Positions 1 to 12,064 of a stretch of DNA of 64,000 nucleotides are shown piece by piece (position 1 is the stretch's first letter; every line of letters begins with the position of its first letter). Location of the stretch: contig QEYB01000952.1 of NCBI GenBank assembly GCA_017562135.1, positions 1 through 64,000 on the forward strand, given 5' to 3'. A model generated the notes under the pieces. The model did not search any database, was not told the DNA's origin, and was given only the letters and a program-made list of their open reading frames with translations. This DNA is from Dipylidium caninum (Eukaryota; Platyhelminthes; Cestoda; Cyclophyllidea; Dipylidiidae). The position numbers and the translations under genes are program-made.

Positions 1-3000
1 CGCTTCTGGCGAGCTCCAATTGAGGGGTCGCACAGTCGAGAGTGAGGTGGGCGCACTGGGCGAGGCCAGTAAGGTTGTCCGGCCACCAATACGCAGCCAC
101 AATGGCAGGACGCTGGAGTGCTTGGGTGACGAAATGTTGGTCCAAAGAGGGATCACAGCCATGGGGAGACGAGACGAAAGGATCCTCGTCAAGTCCCTAA
201 TTGGCAAAGGTAACGCCACCCGTGATCCGAGGAAAGGGTCGATTTGACGGGCCCAGGTAGCAGTACACGCCCATCGGGCGTGCGCTGCGTGCGTCGAGGC
301 GCCCTGCCCTATTCGCCCATTCAGTTTTTGCGCTCAGTCGGTCAATTAACTCTATACTACCCGTGCGTCAATTTCCGAGGCCATCCGTGCGTTGCGTCGG
401 GTCAGAGCCACGGAGTTATGAAATTTTTCCGCAAACATCGTATGGCACTGCAGTTGTCATCGGTGGAAGGAGGACATCAGCCCCGCACTTTGTCATGTCA
501 GGGTACATTGCCTTACGCACTCTAATGAGTTGATTCTTGGTAGACTCGCGATCGCCCTGAATGTAGTGAGTAAGTAGCTAGTAAGTAGTAGTGGGGAAGC
601 GAGGGGACTGCTTTCGCCGCTCTGCTACGCGACTTCTCTATCCCGGTGATTGTGTCGTGCTTAGTACCACTGCAGCTCCGAAGCTGGATGTCACGGCCTC
701 GAATATTGTGTGGACTGAGAGGACTGCCACGTAGCGTGGCTGAATCGGATGGGCCTCGGGATTGAGAACGCCGTTCGCACCGGTGTCGGCCGGTGGACAA
801 GTTGGAGAGACTTCCGTGTACCTGCTCTGCTCTGCTCTGACAACGTGGACTTGACGCAAAGTAAGGCAGCGGCAAGGCGACGCCAAAGGGCAAAAGACCT
901 TTTACTCTCATCGTGGACTGGTCGAATCACGTTGGCGTAAAGGGAAATGCTGAGGCAAATATAAATCCCCGAGTCGCCTGGCACAACTCTGTTTCATGGT
1001 TTGTGCCACATTCGATTGGTGTCTCGATCTTCCCTGAGTCTGCGTTTCATTGTGTGTGAGACTGTTCGTTTTGGTGGAGACGTGATGCCCTTTGGCTGCA
1101 AAGCAAGCAGATTGTGTCTCGCCGAGGCACCTATTCCCACGGTACTTGTCGCTCGCCTCCCCGCCCGTTTCTTTCCCATAACCTAATCTAGTAACTCGTG
1201 GTGCGTAAGTGAGCGACCTTCGGTTTGGCGCATGTGGTAATATTATATTTCTTCTGCACTCCACGCGATTTGTATGTGTAAAAAGTGGTTAAGCTCGACT
1301 GGCACATCAACCTCCTCGCCTCTCCGCCGTAGCCGCATAGCCCTAGCCTCGCCCCCTCCTTCCCAATGACACATTACTCGTTTCCTGGATTTCCTTCCCA
1401 TCCACCTGTGAGGCCCTATTCCCCGTATTTCACAGACCTAAATGACGTCTCCCCTAATGTTGCACGGTTTATCAACATCACTTACTCGGCAGACCTCGTT
1501 CTCACGTGGGTGCTGCCACTCTGTCGAAGTCTCAACAATGCCAGCTCTCTCCTGAAGACGCGCAATGGGCGCAAACAGGGTGTCGTTACTCGTGACCAGC
1601 ACTGGCTCCCTTCAGCACTCTTCGTACTTATCCCTCTCCCAGTGTACCCCCAGGAGTCCCTCTACCCTCAAACCCCCCATGTTCCAATAAATCCATTTGC
1701 ACATTGCCTGTGGGATAGTATTGAGAATAAATGAGCGAGGACCGACAGCCCTACCTCTGCCTATCTGCACGAGAGTCCACGATTATGACCGCACCGTGAC
1801 AGCAGCAGATGGAGGGATGGTTATGGGTTGGGTTTGTCACGATAGGAAGAAGATATGATGAGGAGTTATTCTCTCCGGCGAGAGATGATGGCCATGTACA
1901 GCGCGCGGGCATGTTGGTGTGATTTTCTCGTAGCCTTGCACCTGATCTGTGAGGTTTGAGCCTCGGGCTCTGTCGATACACTCCGATCAGACTGCCATTA
2001 CAATCGGTGCGAGCGCCGGAAAAGAGTGTATGGGGTGCACGTAGTGCGCTGCTCCACATGTCACTCGTGCTCTTGTCTGCGACATGGGGCTTCCTTTTCC
2101 ATGCAGGACGCGAGTTAGTCCTTCCTGATTCCATCGGACGCAAGGGAATGTGGCTGTTGGAGGCCACCTCGACTCGGTCACTCACACACACACACACACA
2201 CAAATGGCATTGTTGTTCGGACAACGAATTTCCTATACCGGAAGTCGGTCAGATCGTTCAAGACCCTCTCCACGAGTTGGCACTCGCGACTCTGCAGCTG
2301 CTGGGTGTGCCCCTGAGAGGTCGTAATCGAGCAACCAAAATCGCCTTAACGCTGCCTCAAATCGGCGAGAGAGAACTTGGATCTCGGTCCTGATCCCATC
2401 TACCGGCATTCATACCGATACTGCTACAGTCCTTTTCATCGCCTTCTAGTGCAGGTAGTGGTGGCCTGCCTCCGCTCAAAGACCCGATACTGCGTCGTTC
2501 TTAACAGCGAGAGGCCGAGTACTTGTCAGGCAGCGTCGCGTGCATGCCTCAGGACTCGATAACCAAGCCCGACAGCACACGTTCGACATCCATTTCTACT
2601 TGTCCTTCTGGCGTGCCCAGGCTGTTTTACCTTCGCGGTTTTCGTCCTGCGATTACCACAGCGATGCAATGCGCTGGTCCGGATCGCATCACTGACAAGC
2701 CACATTGAGACTCTCGCCTACCGAAATGTCCCAACTCTCTGGGAGCAAGCCACCGATCTTCCAAGATGGTGCAGCAAGGAAAACGACGACAGGCTCGCCG
2801 AAGGACGTTATTGTGCCCTGTCACAGAAAAATGCATCTTCCATCCTGCAAACCGTTCAGGCAAAATCGGCTGATGGAGTCGAGGCGGGTGTTGTAGCGAG
2901 AGCACTGCAACCGCGTTTCCCAAGTGCTGGGTGGGTGGTGCGCTCTCGCTCTCCTCACGCTGCCTGCACACAAATGCGATGTCGCTAACCCATTGTCAGA

Positions 3001-3821
3001 ACGGTCGAGAGGCTCACTCGGTTCATCCCTGATGTCTCGACACCGTGCCATCTTCCAGTCGTGCTTCCTCCCTCGACTCGCGCCCAGACAATAGGTGACG
3101 AGGTGTATGCAGACGCGTCATCGATCAGATGCGGAGAGAAATGAGACAGGCCTCTTTGCAAGCCGCGGCGACCGATGCGCCTCTGGTCCATTTGTCTTTG
3201 CACAGGAGCTCTACGGAGATTGTCCACTATGCTTTTCCACGACTCGCCCAGCCACCACCTTGTTCCCGCCGTCCCCGTCCACTCCTATAGCGCTTTTCTT
3301 CCATATACGATTCCGACAGCACATAAATCAGTCACCTCCGCCGGTCTCGTACGCGTAGGTACATACGGCTTTGCCGACACGCGCACCTCGGTGCCTGCGC
3401 CCAGTTGTGCTATTTCCCCCCGCACCAACAATAAAGAGCAGCATGAGCGAGATGGATGGATGTGGCTGCCGTGTTCAAGTCATCCGCGATGAGAAGAGAC
3501 GAGAAGAATGAAGTACGGTGCGTAGTCGCTCATCACGCCTGCGGAGGCGGTAAGTATCGCACCTCTTGCCATTCGTCTAATTTGGGGTAATTCTCGACGA
3601 AGTATTCGTGCAGCCGAAGGTTGCCCCTAGTCGATCGCGAGCGCTACCATTAATTTGCCAGTGAGTCTCTTAGGCTGTTCCGTTTCACCCGCCAGGTTGA
3701 CGAAACCAGGCTCGGACGTGCGTTTCCCTTCGGTGCTGCGTCTTCTCACAACATTGGCTATGTGGAACAAAAGTCTCAATTGCATTCAGGGAGGGGACGG
3801 GTATTGCGCTTCTGCGGCTCC
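1..3821. repeat. Macrosatellite copy 1 (indel-rich, 5' cut by window)
   Basis: First visible copy of the ~4.05 kb tandem unit. The anchor AATTGAGGGGTCGCACAG lies at 18 and the next anchor at 3822, so this copy is only about 3.8 kb. Compared with copies 3-5 it follows the same order throughout but with frequent one- or two-base insertions and deletions. Insertions are common in its first part, and deletions are common around 2,370-3,500. No reading frame is preserved relative to the other copies. A CA tract sits at about 2180-2202. The indel pattern looks like uncorrected long-read error rather than evolution. Orientation is arbitrary because no gene is recognised. Confidence 0.9.
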
Positions 3822-6800
3822 AATTAGGGTCGCACAGTCGAGAGTGAGGTTGGGCACTGGCCGAGCGTTTAGTGTCCGGCCACAATCGCAGCCATGCATA
3901 CGGAGTCTGTGTGTGACAATGTGCCAAGAGGATCACAAAGCCATGGAGACGAACGAAGATCCTCGGGTAATCATGGCAACGGTAACCCCACCTGATCGAT
4001 GAAAGGTCGATTGACGGCCAGGTAGCTTACACCCCATCGCGTGCTCTCGTGCGTCCGAGCGCCTGCCCTTGCATTCAGTTGCGTCATCGGGTCAATTAAC
4101 TCTATCACCGCTTGCGGCAAATCCGAGGCATGCCTGCGTTGCGTCGGGTCAACGCCACGGAGAATGAATTTTCCGCAACACCGACTATGGCCACTGCAAG
4201 TTGTCATTCAGTGGAATGGAGGACATCAGCCCGCACTTGTCTGTCAGGACATTGCACTTACCACCCAATGATCTGGTTCTTGAGTACGACTCGCGAGTCG
4301 CCCTGATAGTAGTATAGTAGTGAGTAGTGGGACCGAGGGACTCTTTCGCCCTCGACCACTCTCGTATCCCGGATATCGTGGCTAGTCCACTTGCACTCCG
4401 AAGCTGGATCACCGGCCTCGAAATTGTGTGGACTGAGAGAGACTCCCGTATAGCTGTGGCTAACGTGACCTCTGCTTGACCCGTCGCAAGGTGTCGGCCT
4501 GGACAGTTGGAGAGACGTCTCCTGTGACCTGCTCTGACTCTGCTCTGGACACACGACTATACGCAAGATAAGCACGCCAAGGGCGACGGCCAAAGCAGAC
4601 CCTTCTACTTCAATGTGACGTGGTCAAATCAACGTTGCGTAAAGGGAATTGCCTGAGGCACGAGTATAGGAATCCTCCGAGGTGAGCCGCCTGGGCACGA
4701 GCTCTGTTTTCAGGGTTGCCTGCCACATGGGTCGTGGTGTCACGATCTTACACCGCACGCTGAGTTGTGTTTTACATATCTGATGTGTGGTAGAGACTAT
4801 TCTTTGGGTATATGGAGACACCAGTCCTTTGCCGAATGAGAGACTAAGCAATGTATGTGTGTCTCCAGCTCGACCAAGTCCACGTACGTAGAGCCTTCCT
4901 AGCCCGCTCAGGACGCGCGCCCTCAAGCCCCATGCGCGAGGGTCACGCCATCAGCACTGGTGCATCTGTGAGCGACCTCAAGCTTTTGGCAACATGGGAG
5001 TATATTTCTCTTGCATCCAACGCGAATTGTATGTAGTAAGTGGTAAGTCGACGTGCGCCCAACCTCCTCGCCTCTCCGCCGTAGCCAACCCTAGCCTCGC
5101 CCCCTCCCTTCCCTCCAATGACAGGGCGGATTAAGATCGGTTCTGGTCTCCTTCCATCCACCTGGTGAGGCCCTATTTCCCGTGGATTTCACAAGACTAC
5201 ATAAAAGTTACCTCGTCTGCCTAATGGTTGCTACTGCACACACATGCACCTGTACTCGGGCGAGTCGCTCGGTCTCACGTGAGTGTGCACTCTGGCGTAA
5301 GTGCGTCAACAAGCACAGCGTCGTCGATGGCCGTAGAAGACGCCTCAATGGTGGCGCAAACGGAGGTTGTTTACTCGTGACCAGCATTGGGAGCATGCTC
5401 CCTTCATCCCTCCTTCTGTGATTATCCCTCCTCCCAGTGGACCCCCAGAGACTCTACCCAACCCTCGCGCCTCCCCCCCTCCCATATGTCCAATGAATAA
5501 ATCCATTTGCACATTGCGCGCTGGGATAGTGTATTGGCGAGGAGGATTGAGAATGGAGCGGAGGAGGCGCGACGAGGTCCCCTACCCTCTGCCTGATCTG
5601 CACGGAGGAATCGCGATTAGTTGACGCTGACAGTGACAGGCAGGCAGGGAGATGTGAAGGTGGATGGGTGGATGTGTGTGGCATGTGGGCACGAGTGAAG
5701 AAGGAGGTGAGGTGAGCGCTGAGTTGATTTGCTCTCCCTGGGGGTCAGAGAGTGAGTGTCCGCGACAATCCGGCCATTTACATCGCGCGGGAGCATGGTT
5801 GGGTGTGATTTTCGTCGGTATGCCTTGCACCTTGATCTGTGAGGTTGTGGAAGGCGCTCCGTTCTTCTGTGCTGCGATAAACGGCTCCGATCAGACTGCC
5901 ATGATAGAATGGCGGTGCCGAGGCGCCGAAAAAGGGAAGCCTGGTAGTGGGTGTGCACGTAGGGCGCGCTGCTTCCACATTTCACTCGTGCTCCTTTGTC
6001 GTGGCGACGATGAGCTGTCCTTTTTCATTCAGGACGACGAGTTAGTCCTCCTGATTCCATGCGGACGCATAGGGAGTTGGCGTGTGGTGAGGGCTCTCGA
6101 CCTCGACCTCGGGTTCACTCACACACACACACACAAATGGGCATTGGGTGGTGCAGGTCAAGTCGGACAGGACAGAATTCCAGTTATACGCTGGAGCCGG
6201 TCCGAGAGGTCGTTCCACATGACCCTCTCCAGCGGAGTGGTTGGCGACTCTGCGGACCTCGGGTGCAGCTAGCTGCTGGTGCGGTGTGTGCCCACTGAGG
6301 AGGGTCAACTGGGCCGGTAATCGAAGGCACCGTTAAGATCGCCTTAACGCTGCTCAAAATCGGCCGAGAGGAGAGACGTGGTATCTCGGTCGCTGAGTCC
6401 GCCATCTACGCGGTCATTGGCATTACCCGATACTCGTACAGTGGGCCTTGGTGTCATCGCCGTCTAGTGCATGGGGTGGCGAGGTGTGTGGCCCGTGCCT
6501 CCGCTCAAAGACCCGAACTTGCGTCGTTCGTGGTAACAGGCGGAGGGAGAGCGAGGCGGAGTGGACTTGGTCGATGTCTAGCGTCCGCGAGTGCATGGCC
6601 TCAGGGACTCTCGAGAACCAAGGCGCCGGACAGCACGTCGCTGCGAACATTCCATTTCTACTTCGTCCTTCTGGCGCTGGCCTCGAGGAGGCTGTTTTGA
6701 CTTCGCGGTGGTTACGGTCACTGCGATTAGCCACAGCCGATAGCAATGCGCTGGTGTTGCTCGGGATCGCATCACTGACAAGCACAGATTATGACCTCTC

Positions 6801-8010
6801 GCCTCACCGGAAATGTCCCAACTCTGGCGTTGGGAGCAAGCGTCACCGAGTGCTGCCAAGATGGTGGCAGCAGGGGAATGAGCGACGGACAAAGGCCTCG
6901 GCCGAAGGACGGTGAATTGGTGCCTTGCTGTGCGACAGAAGATGCTATCTTCACCTTCACCGTTGCAGGCAAAATCGGGCTGATGTGGAGTCGAGGCGGG
7001 GTGTTGTAGCGAGAGCACTGCAACCGCGTTGCCCCAAGGTGCTGGGTTGGGTGGTGCGCTCTCGCTCTCGCTCACGCTGGCCTGCACACCAAATGCGTGT
7101 CGTAACGCGATGGTCAGAAGCGGTCGGGAGGAGGCTGCCACTCGTCATCCCTGGATGTCGTCGACACGTGCCATCCTTCCCCACAGTCGTGCTTCCTCCC
7201 ATCGACTCGGCGCCACAGACAAAGGTGACGAGGGTGTATGCAGACGCGTCATCGAGTCGAGATGGCGGAGAGAAATGGAGCACAGCCTCGTTGCAGAGCC
7301 GCGGCGACCGATGCGGCCTCTGGTCCATTGGTGTGCAACAGGAGTCTCTACGGAGACTTGTCACTATTGCTTTTCCACGATCTCGCCCAGCCACCCACCT
7401 TGTTCCCCGCCGTCCCCGTCCACTCCGTCATATGGGCTTTGTCTTCCATATGACGATTCCGAGAGGACAGAAATCAGTCCACCTCCGCCGTGGTCTCGCT
7501 ACGGCGTAGGTTACATACGGCTCTTGCCGGGACACCGCGCACCTCGGTGGCGTGCGGCAGTTGTGCTATTCCCCCCGCACCAACAGATAGGAAGGAGGCA
7601 GCATGAGGCGGAGATGGATGGAGGTGGCTGCCGTGTTTCAAGGTCATCCCGGCGATGAGAAGAGACGAGAAGAATGGAGGTACTGGGGTGCGGTAGGTCG
7701 GCTCCATCACGCCTGCGGAGGGCGGTAGAGCTATCGCACCTCTGCCATTCGTCTAATTGGTAATTCTCCGACGAGTATTCGTGCAGCCGAAGGGTTTGCC
7801 CCTAGTCGATCGCGAGGCTAGTCATTATTTGGCCAGTGAGGCTTCTTAGGGGGCTGTTGCCGTGCCACCCGCCAGGTTGACGGAGAAGCCAGGCTCGGGA
7901 CGGTGCGTTTCCCTTTCTGGTGCTGGCGTCTTCTCACACATTGGCTATGGTGGGGACAAAAGTCTCAATTGCATTCAGGGAGGGGGACGGGTATGCGCTT
8001 CTGCGGCTCC
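3822..8010. repeat. Macrosatellite copy 2 (indel-rich left part, clean right part)
   Basis: Second tandem copy, about 4.19 kb between anchors. The left half (about 3.8-6.4 kb) carries many small indels relative to copies 3-5. From roughly 7.0 kb on the sequence is nearly the same as the later copies. The gradient inside one copy argues that the differences reflect base-calling quality. It contains the palindrome GACTCGCGAGTC at 4288-4299 and a CA tract at about 6119-6135. No gene is recognised. Confidence 0.92.
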
Positions 8011-8490
8011 AATTGAGGGGTCGCACAGTCGAGAGTGAGGTGGGCACTGGCCGAGGCGTAGGTTGTCCGGCCACAATCGCAGCCATGCAGACGTGAGTCT
8101 GGGTGACGAAATGTTGGCCAAGAGGGATCACAGCCATGGGGAGACGAGACGAAGGATCCTCGGTCAATCCAATTGGCAACGGTAACCGCCACCCGTGATC
8201 GAGGAAAGGTCGATTTGACGGGCCAGGTAGCCGTACACCCCATCGGCGTGCTCTGCGTGCGTCCGAGCGCCTGCCCTTGCATTCAGTTGCGTCAGTCGGG
8301 TCAATTAACTCTAACTCACCGTGCGTCAAATTCCGAGGCATCCGTGCGTTGCGTCGGGTCAAGCGCCACGGAGATGAATTTTCCGCAAACACCGTATGGC
8401 ACTGCAGTTGTCATCGGTGGAAGGAGGACATCAGCCCCGCACTTGTCTGTCAGGGACATTGCCTTACCACCAATGATTGTTCTTGAGTAC

Positions 8491-8532
8491 GACTCGCGAG
8501 TCGCCCTGAGTAGTAGTAGTAGTAGTAGTAGT
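8491..8532. repeat. 12-bp perfect palindrome next to (TAG)n tract
   Basis: GACTCGCGAGTC is a perfect palindrome and is followed after a few bases by about seven TAG triplets. The same pair occurs in copies 4 (12545-12587) and 5 (16607-16649). In copy 2 the palindrome is present with a degraded tract, and in copy 6 both are eroded. Confidence 0.85.
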
Positions 8533-9100
8533 GGGGAGCGAGGGGACTCTTTCGCCCTCTACCACTTCTCTATCCCGGTATTTCGTGGCTAGTCCACTGC
8601 ACTCCGAAGCTGGATCACGGCCTCGAAATTGTGTGGACTGAGAGAGACTCCCGTAGCTGGGCTAACGTGCCTCGGGCTTGACCCGTCGGCACGGTGTCGG
8701 CCTGGACAAGTTGGAGAGACTCCGTGACCTGCTCTGCTCTGCTCTGACAACGTGACTTGACGCAAAGTAAGGCACGGCAAGGCGACGCCAAAGGCAAAGA
8801 CCTTCTACTTCATGTGGACTGGTCGAATCACGTTGGCGTAAAGGGAATTGCCTGAGGCACAATATAATCCCCGAGTCGCCTGGCACGACTCTGTTTCATG
8901 GTTGTGCCACATCGATGGTGTCTCGATCTTCCCGAGTTGCGTTCATGTGTGTGAGACTTCGTTTTGGTGGAGACGTCTTTGGCTGCAAAGCAAGCAGTTG
9001 TGTCTCCAGCCACCTACCCACGGGTACTCCTCCCTCCCCCCCTCCCCCCATAACCATCAGTACTGGTGCATCGTGAGCGACCTCGGTTTGGCGCATGTGG

Positions 9101-9586
9101 TATATATATATTTCTCTGCACTCCACGCGATTGTATGTGTAAGTGGTAAGTCGACTGCGCCCAACCTCCTCGCCTCTCCGCCGTAGCCATAGCCCTAGCC
9201 TCGCCCCCTCCCTTCCCCAATGACAGGGCGATTAGCTCGGTTTTCCTGGTCTCCTTCCATCCACCTGGTGAGGGCCCTATTTCCCGGTGGATTTCACAGG
9301 ACCTAAAGTGACGTCTGCCTAATGGTTGCACTGGTGTTATGCACACATGCACTGTACTCGGGCGAGTCGCTCGTCTCACGGTGAGTGTGCACTCTGTCGA
9401 AGTGCGTCAACAATGCACAGCGTCGTCGTGGCCGTAGAAGACGCCGCAATGGTGGGCGCAAACGGAGGGTGTGTTTACTCGTGACCAGCACTGCATGCTC
9501 CCTTCATGCCCTCTTCTGTGACTTATCCCTCCTCCCAGTGGACCCCCAGAGTCCGCTCTACCCCTCAACCCCCCATGTTCCAATAA
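9101..9586 (+). promoter_or_regulatory. Possible transcription unit inside the repeat (TATA, donor-like words, AATAAA)
   Basis: In copy 3 a TATATATATA run (9101-9110) is followed about 25 bp later by an ATG (9135-9137) and two adjacent GTAAGT words resembling splice donors, and about 440 bp further by AATAAA in CCAATAAATCC. The same layout is present in copies 4 and 5. In copy 6 the TATA run is shortened, the ATG is changed and only one GTAAGT remains. This could be a short non-coding or spliced transcript, but no Sm-type site or known spliced leader sequence is visible, so transcription is only a suggestion. Confidence 0.25.
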
Positions 9587-10186
9587 ATCCATTTGCACAT
9601 TGCGTGGATAGTATTGGCGAGGAGGATGAGAATGGAGCGGAGGAGGCGGCGACGAGGTCCCCTACCCTCTGGCCTGATCTGCACGAGGAGTCGCGATTAG
9701 TTGACGCTGACAGTGACAGGCAGGCAGGGAGGTGAGTGGATGGGTGGATGGGTGTGTGGGTGTGTGGGCACCGAGTGAGGGAAGAAGGTAGGTGAGGTGA
9801 GGTGAGTTGATTTGCTCTCCCTGGGGGCGAGGAGAGTGGTATGGCCATGTACATGCGCGCGGGAGCATGGTTGGGTGTGATTTTCGTCGGTATGCCTTGC
9901 ACCTTGATCTGTGAGGTTGTGGGAGGCGCTCCGGTTCTTCTGTGCTGCGATAACGGCTCCGATCAGACTGCCATGATAGAATGGCGGTGCCGAGGCGCCG
10001 AAAAGGGAGGTGGTAGTGGGTGTGCACGTAGGTGCGCTGCTTCCACATTGTCACTCGTGCTCCTTTTGTCGTGGCGACGATGGGCTGTCCTTTTTCATGC
10101 AGGACGACGAGTTAGTCCTCCTGATTCCATGCGGACGCATAGGGAGTCGGCGTGTGGTGAGGGCTCGACCTCGACCTCGGGTTCAC

Positions 10187-10207
10187 TCACACACACACAC
10201 ACACACA
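10187..10207. repeat. (CA)n microsatellite of the repeat unit
   Basis: CA dinucleotide tract following GGGTTCACT. Equivalent tracts lie at about 2180-2202, 6119-6135, 14243-14264 and 18309-18326, with differing lengths between copies. Confidence 0.9.
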
Positions 10208-12064
10208 AATGGGCATTGGGTGGTGTGGTCGGGACAGGACAGAATTCCAGTTATACGCGGGAGTCGGTCGAGAGGTCGTTCCACATGACCCTCTCCAGCG
10301 GAGTGGTTGGCGACTCTGCGACCTCGGGTGCAGCTGCTGGTGCGTGTGCCCACTGAGGAGGGTGGCCGTAATCGAAGGCACCGTTAAGATCGCCTTAACG
10401 CTGCTCAAAATCGGCCGAGAGGAGAGACGTGGGTATCTCGGTCGCTGAGTCCGCCATCTACGCGGTCATTGGCATTACCCGATACTCGTACAGTGGGCCT
10501 TGGTGTCATCGCCGTCTAGTGCATGGGGTGGCGAGGTGTGTGGCCCGTGCCTCCGCTCAAAGACCCGAACTTGCGTCGTTCGTGGTAACAGGCGGAGGGA
10601 GAGCGAGGCGGAGTGGACTTGGTCGATGTCTAGCGTCCGCGAGTGCATGGCCTCAGGGACTCTCGAGAACCAAGGCGCCGGACAGCACGTCGCTGCGAAC
10701 ATTCCATTTCTACTTCGTCCTTCTGGCGCTGGCCTCGAGGAGGCTGTTTTGACTTCGCGGTGGTTACGGTCACTGCGATTATGCCACAGCCGATAGCAAT
10801 GCGCTGGTGTTGCTCGGGATCGCATCACTGACAAGCACAGATTATGACCTCTCGCCTCACCGGAAATGTCCCAACTCTGGCGTTGGGAGCAAGCGTCACC
10901 GAGTGCTGCCAAGATGGTGGCAGCAGGGGAATGAGCGACGGACAAAGGGCCTCGGCCGAAGGACGGTATTGGTGCCTTGCTGTGCGACAGAAGATGCTAT
11001 CTTCACCTTCACCGTTGCAGGCAAAATCGGGCTGATGTGGAGTCGAGGCGGGGGTGTTGTAGCGAGAGCACTGCAACCGCGTTGCCCCAAGGTGCTGGGT
11101 TGGGTGGTGCGCTCTCGCTCTCGCTCACGCTGGCCTGCACACCAAATGCGTGTCGTAACGCGATGGTCAGAAGCGGTCGGAGGAGGCTGCCACTCGTCAT
11201 CCCTGGATGTCGTCGACACGTGCCATCCTTCCCCACAGTCGTGCTTCCTCCCATCGACTCGGCGCCACAGACAAAGGTGACGAGGGTGTATGCAGACGCG
11301 TCATCGAGTCGAGATGGCGGAGAGAAATGGAGCACAGCCTCGTTGCAGAGCCGCGGCGACCGATGCGGCCTCTGGTCCATTGGTGTGCAACAGGGAGTCT
11401 CTACGGAGACTTGTCACTATTGCTTTTCCACGATCTCGCCCAGCCACCCACCTTGTTCCCCGCCGTCCCCGTCCACTCCGTCATATGGGCTTTGTCTTCC
11501 ATATGACGATTCCGAGAGGACAGAAATCAGTCCACCTCCGCCGTGGTCTCGCTACGGCGTAGGTTACATACGGCTCTTGCCGGGACACCGCGCACCTCGG
11601 TGGCGTGCGGCAGTTGTGCTATTCCCCCCCGCACCAACAGATAGGAAGGAGGCAGCATGAGGCGGAGATGGATGGAGGTGGCTGCCGTGTTTCAAGGTCA
11701 TCCCGGCGATGAGAAGAGACGAGAAGAATGGAGGTACTGGGGTGCGGTAGGTCGGCTCCATCACGCCTGCGGAGGGCGGTAGAGCTATCGCACCTCTGCC
11801 ATTCGTCTAATTGGTAATTCTCCGACGAGTATTCGTGCAGCCGAAGGGTTTGCCCCTAGTCGATCGCGAGGCTAGCCATTATTTGGCCAGTGAGGCTTCT
11901 TAGGGGGCTGTTGCCGTGCCACCCGCCAGGTTGACGGAGAAGCCAGGCTCGGGACGGTGCGTTTCCCTTTCTGGTGCTGGCGTCTTCTCACACATTGGCT
12001 ATGGTGGGGACAAAAGTCTCAATTGCATTCAGGGAGGGGGACGGGTATGCGCTTCTGCGGCTCC

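Larger units (their letters stand above)
8011..12064. repeat. Macrosatellite copy 3 (reference-quality unit, 4054 bp)
   Basis: Cleanest full unit, 4054 bp anchor to anchor. It is clearly richer in G+C than the unique DNA after 21.5 kb. Landmarks are the palindrome GACTCGCGAGTC (8491-8502), a TAG tract (about 8511-8532), TATATATATA (9101-9110), two adjacent GTAAGT words (9139-9144 and 9146-9151), a short C run (9569-9574), AATAAA (about 9580), and a CA tract (about 10187-10207). Open frames reach only about 150-230 codons on both strands, overlap each other, and show no family motif I recognise. Ribosomal, tRNA, 5S and common snRNA genes were looked for and not seen. Confidence 0.95.

Noticed and set aside
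913..1010. RNase H-like string (WSNHVGVKGNAEAN) in copy 1, and VYADASSSRDG near 11285
   Set aside because: The first depends on indels found only in noisy copy 1; in the clean copies the frame is broken. The two segments lie about 1.6 kb apart in the unit, too far for one RNase H domain, and no reverse transcriptase motif was found.
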